A stretch of 44,188 nt of DNA from Branchiostoma floridae. Lineage: Eukaryota; Chordata; Leptocardii; Amphioxiformes; Branchiostomatidae. The stretch covers positions 32,861,490 through 32,905,677 of the forward strand of contig NC_049979.1 of the NCBI RefSeq assembly GCF_000003815.2. Direction: 5' to 3'. The position numbers and the translations under genes were made by a program. Below are positions 42,621 through 44,188 of the stretch, one piece after another. Under the pieces are notes generated by a model. The model saw nothing but the letters and a program-made list of their open reading frames with translations. It searched no databases and was not told the origin of the DNA. Positions within the stretch are counted from its first letter, which is position 1. Every line of letters starts with the position of its first letter.

Positions 42621-43115
42621 CCTTACTAGTTTATCCTGATAAATGTTGATAAGATTGGGTGATAAGATTAATTAGGTGTACAGTGTAAATACGTTAGACC
42701 TTTTAAATCTATACCGGCTCAAAAAAATACTACAGTTTTAAGGTTAAAACAAAAAGAACAGTGTACAGATACCATGTAAAAACCAGTGGGTGGAATGGCG
42801 CGTTGCAGTAAACACCCGGCTTATAAAATGATAAAGATGTGAACAAAGCCCACCAAATATGAAAAGCCTATAGACTGTTAGATTTAGTAGATAGTTAGAT
42901 TATAATATTAATATGGACCGTAAGCCTGATGCAAAGTATCGATAAACAGCGCAAATTTCAATAAGAGCTAGCTAGAAAACCCTTTTTTAATTACATCATA
43001 TAGACCAAACATTTTTCTAAATGTAATTTATATTAACTCTTTTATACATTATTGTATTTACATTTTAAATGCTTTTGGCAAATACTTAAGCATTAACGCT
43101 TGAGACCTAATTATA
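42621..43115. other. Unique AT-rich spacer
   Basis: No feature seen. Confidence 0.4.
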
Positions 43116-43555
43116 TTGCAATCCATACATAGTATGGGATTGCCATATATTGTTATATTGCCATCCCCATACATAGTATGGGATGCAAGAAATTGGTTTT
43201 TCCCTTGTCTCTTCTCCGTCAAAATCTTCAATTGGATTCTACTTTTTCATTTTTGGCCAAATGAGCCGAAATTTGGCAGGGTGGTAGAAATGGCAAATAC
43301 CGCCAGACGTTTTTTTCACTTTCTTGATAGAGGCCTTAGAATTTATGATATTTAGGGTTTTTGGTCATTTTTAGACAAAATATGTATATTTTGGGCCCCT
43401 GTGCCCTGGTATTACAAGCTAACGACCTGAAATTTGGTACAGAGGTGCATTGAACATATGAGCACAGAAAACCATTAACACCTTCTTCATAGATCACTTC
43501 AAAAATTAGTTATTTTAGGGTTTTTGGCCATTTTTGACTAAAAATGTATATTTAT
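43116..43555 (+). repeat. Palindromic direct repeat and two ~168 bp subunits of a dispersed repeat
   Basis: CCATACATAGTATGGGAT occurs twice (about 43122-43139 and 43165-43182) and is itself nearly palindromic. GGGTTTTTGG(T/C)CATTTTT occurs at about 43351 and 43518, and (G/C)GAAATTTGG at about 43269 and 43431. The LINE 3' end abuts the second subunit. Confidence 0.65.
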
Positions 43556-44188
43556 TTTTTATTTTATTCGCATTCGTTTTTCGAGCATGGGACAAGAAGC
43601 TCACAAAGAGCTTATGGAGGTCTTCTGCTCTAACAATGCACATACAATGACACACAAAAAGTAACAAAATTGAGATTATAACGAAACGTATAACTTAAGA
43701 TGACATGAACATAAACGTCATTTTGCAACATAAGAATAACATAAATACTAACAACAAAACGGGCTAAAGCGCATACAAGGCTGGCATTACCAATCAATTT
43801 CAAATCAGATTAAGTAAATCTTCCGGTCATTTTGATGAAATTGAAAACATAGTCAAAGATGTTACAATTTATCGAGTGTGGAAGGAGAGGGCTGCCCATA
43901 GTGAGAAGGGTGCATAAAGTATTGTCAGATGAGTTAAGGGGGTCAGGCGAGAGTAATTCTTCTAGGTTTAAACGGGATATGGAGTGCAACATATGAATCC
44001 TTTCGCTATTGTATAGTTCGCAGTGCAACAAGTAGTGCTCAGTTGTCTCGTTTGAATTCCCACATTCACAAGTAGGGCTAGTTATACAATGGTGTTTGAA
44101 TAGGTGTGAGTTAAGCTGGCTGAAGTCGAGTCTGAGTCTAGTCAAGTGAACTGCAGGGCGTCCGTGGCCATGGGAGTAGTGGGTGTGT
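43556..44188 (-). mobile_element. 3' end of a non-LTR retrotransposon (ORF C-terminus plus 3' UTR), continues off the right edge
   Basis: The minus-strand frame is open from the window edge to a TAA at 43810-43812, so the apparent start at 44145 is internal. It reads HYSHGHGRPAVHLTRLRLDF, then SQLNSHLF, then CECGNSNETTEHYLLHCELY. The CxCG...ETxEHYLLHC zinc-knuckle-like motif is the typical LINE ORF2 C-terminus. Behind it lie about 250 bp of 3' UTR ending in AATAAAATAAAAAATAAA near 43555. The reverse transcriptase core would lie beyond base 44188, so intactness cannot be judged. Confidence 0.85.

Overview
The window is non-coding-rich animal nuclear DNA. It has short broken ORFs, splice-like signals, four assembly gaps (runs of N at 13141-13411, 14527-14626, 15783-15882 and 23997-24481), and a dense load of non-LTR retrotransposon tails, miniature DNA transposons and tandem arrays. 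The repeat style (CR1-like and other LINE tails, TTAA- and TA-flanked miniature elements, large pyrimidine-rich arrays) fits a marine invertebrate chordate such as an amphioxus (Branchiostoma). That assignment is inference from repeat style, not from a marker gene. No complete conserved gene can be supported.

Layout. At the left edge, 2-739 is the end of a cysteine-protease-like ORF. It is followed by a basic and acidic unknown protein exon (1057 to about 1956), which runs straight into a 3.1 kb CTGT-type array of 16-base units (1957-5086) that holds a minus-strand LINE tail. From 5.2 to 13 kb there are miniature elements: a short one at 5227-5412 and a 960 bp TTAA-flanked piggyBac-type element at 6091-7050. 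This stretch also has a candidate signal-peptide exon on the minus strand (8217-8297), a dispersed repeat and a local duplication. From 13.9 to 18.4 kb lies a large foldback-like structure with 0.5 kb inverted arms and a 76-bp array derived from one arm segment. At 18.7-19.2 kb there is a 61-bp array with a three-unit (182 bp) higher-order structure. A decayed LINE lies at about 21 kb. A 104-bp array (22.3-23.7 kb) is split by a 740 bp TA-flanked miniature element.

From 23.8 to 30.5 kb there is a head-to-tail duplicon, one copy of which contains a 5'-truncated CR1-like LINE. From 30.5 to 40.4 kb the DNA is mostly unique with few signals. It includes an old relative of the piggyBac-type element (33.27-33.61 kb) and a candidate exon (39187-39284). 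From 40.46 to 42.6 kb a satellite with a period of about 270 bp, plus an amplified 52-bp subunit, is split by a second piggyBac-type element (41630-42547). The right edge is the 3' end of another LINE on the minus strand.

The main result is a set of three independent insertions (piggyBac-type, TA-type and CR1-like). Each lies inside a duplicated sequence whose sister copy preserves the uninterrupted target, so boundaries and target duplications can be read within the window. The piggyBac-type family also carries a recurring set of transcription-factor-like motifs: full CRE palindromes, an RFX-type X-box palindrome and YY1-type sites.
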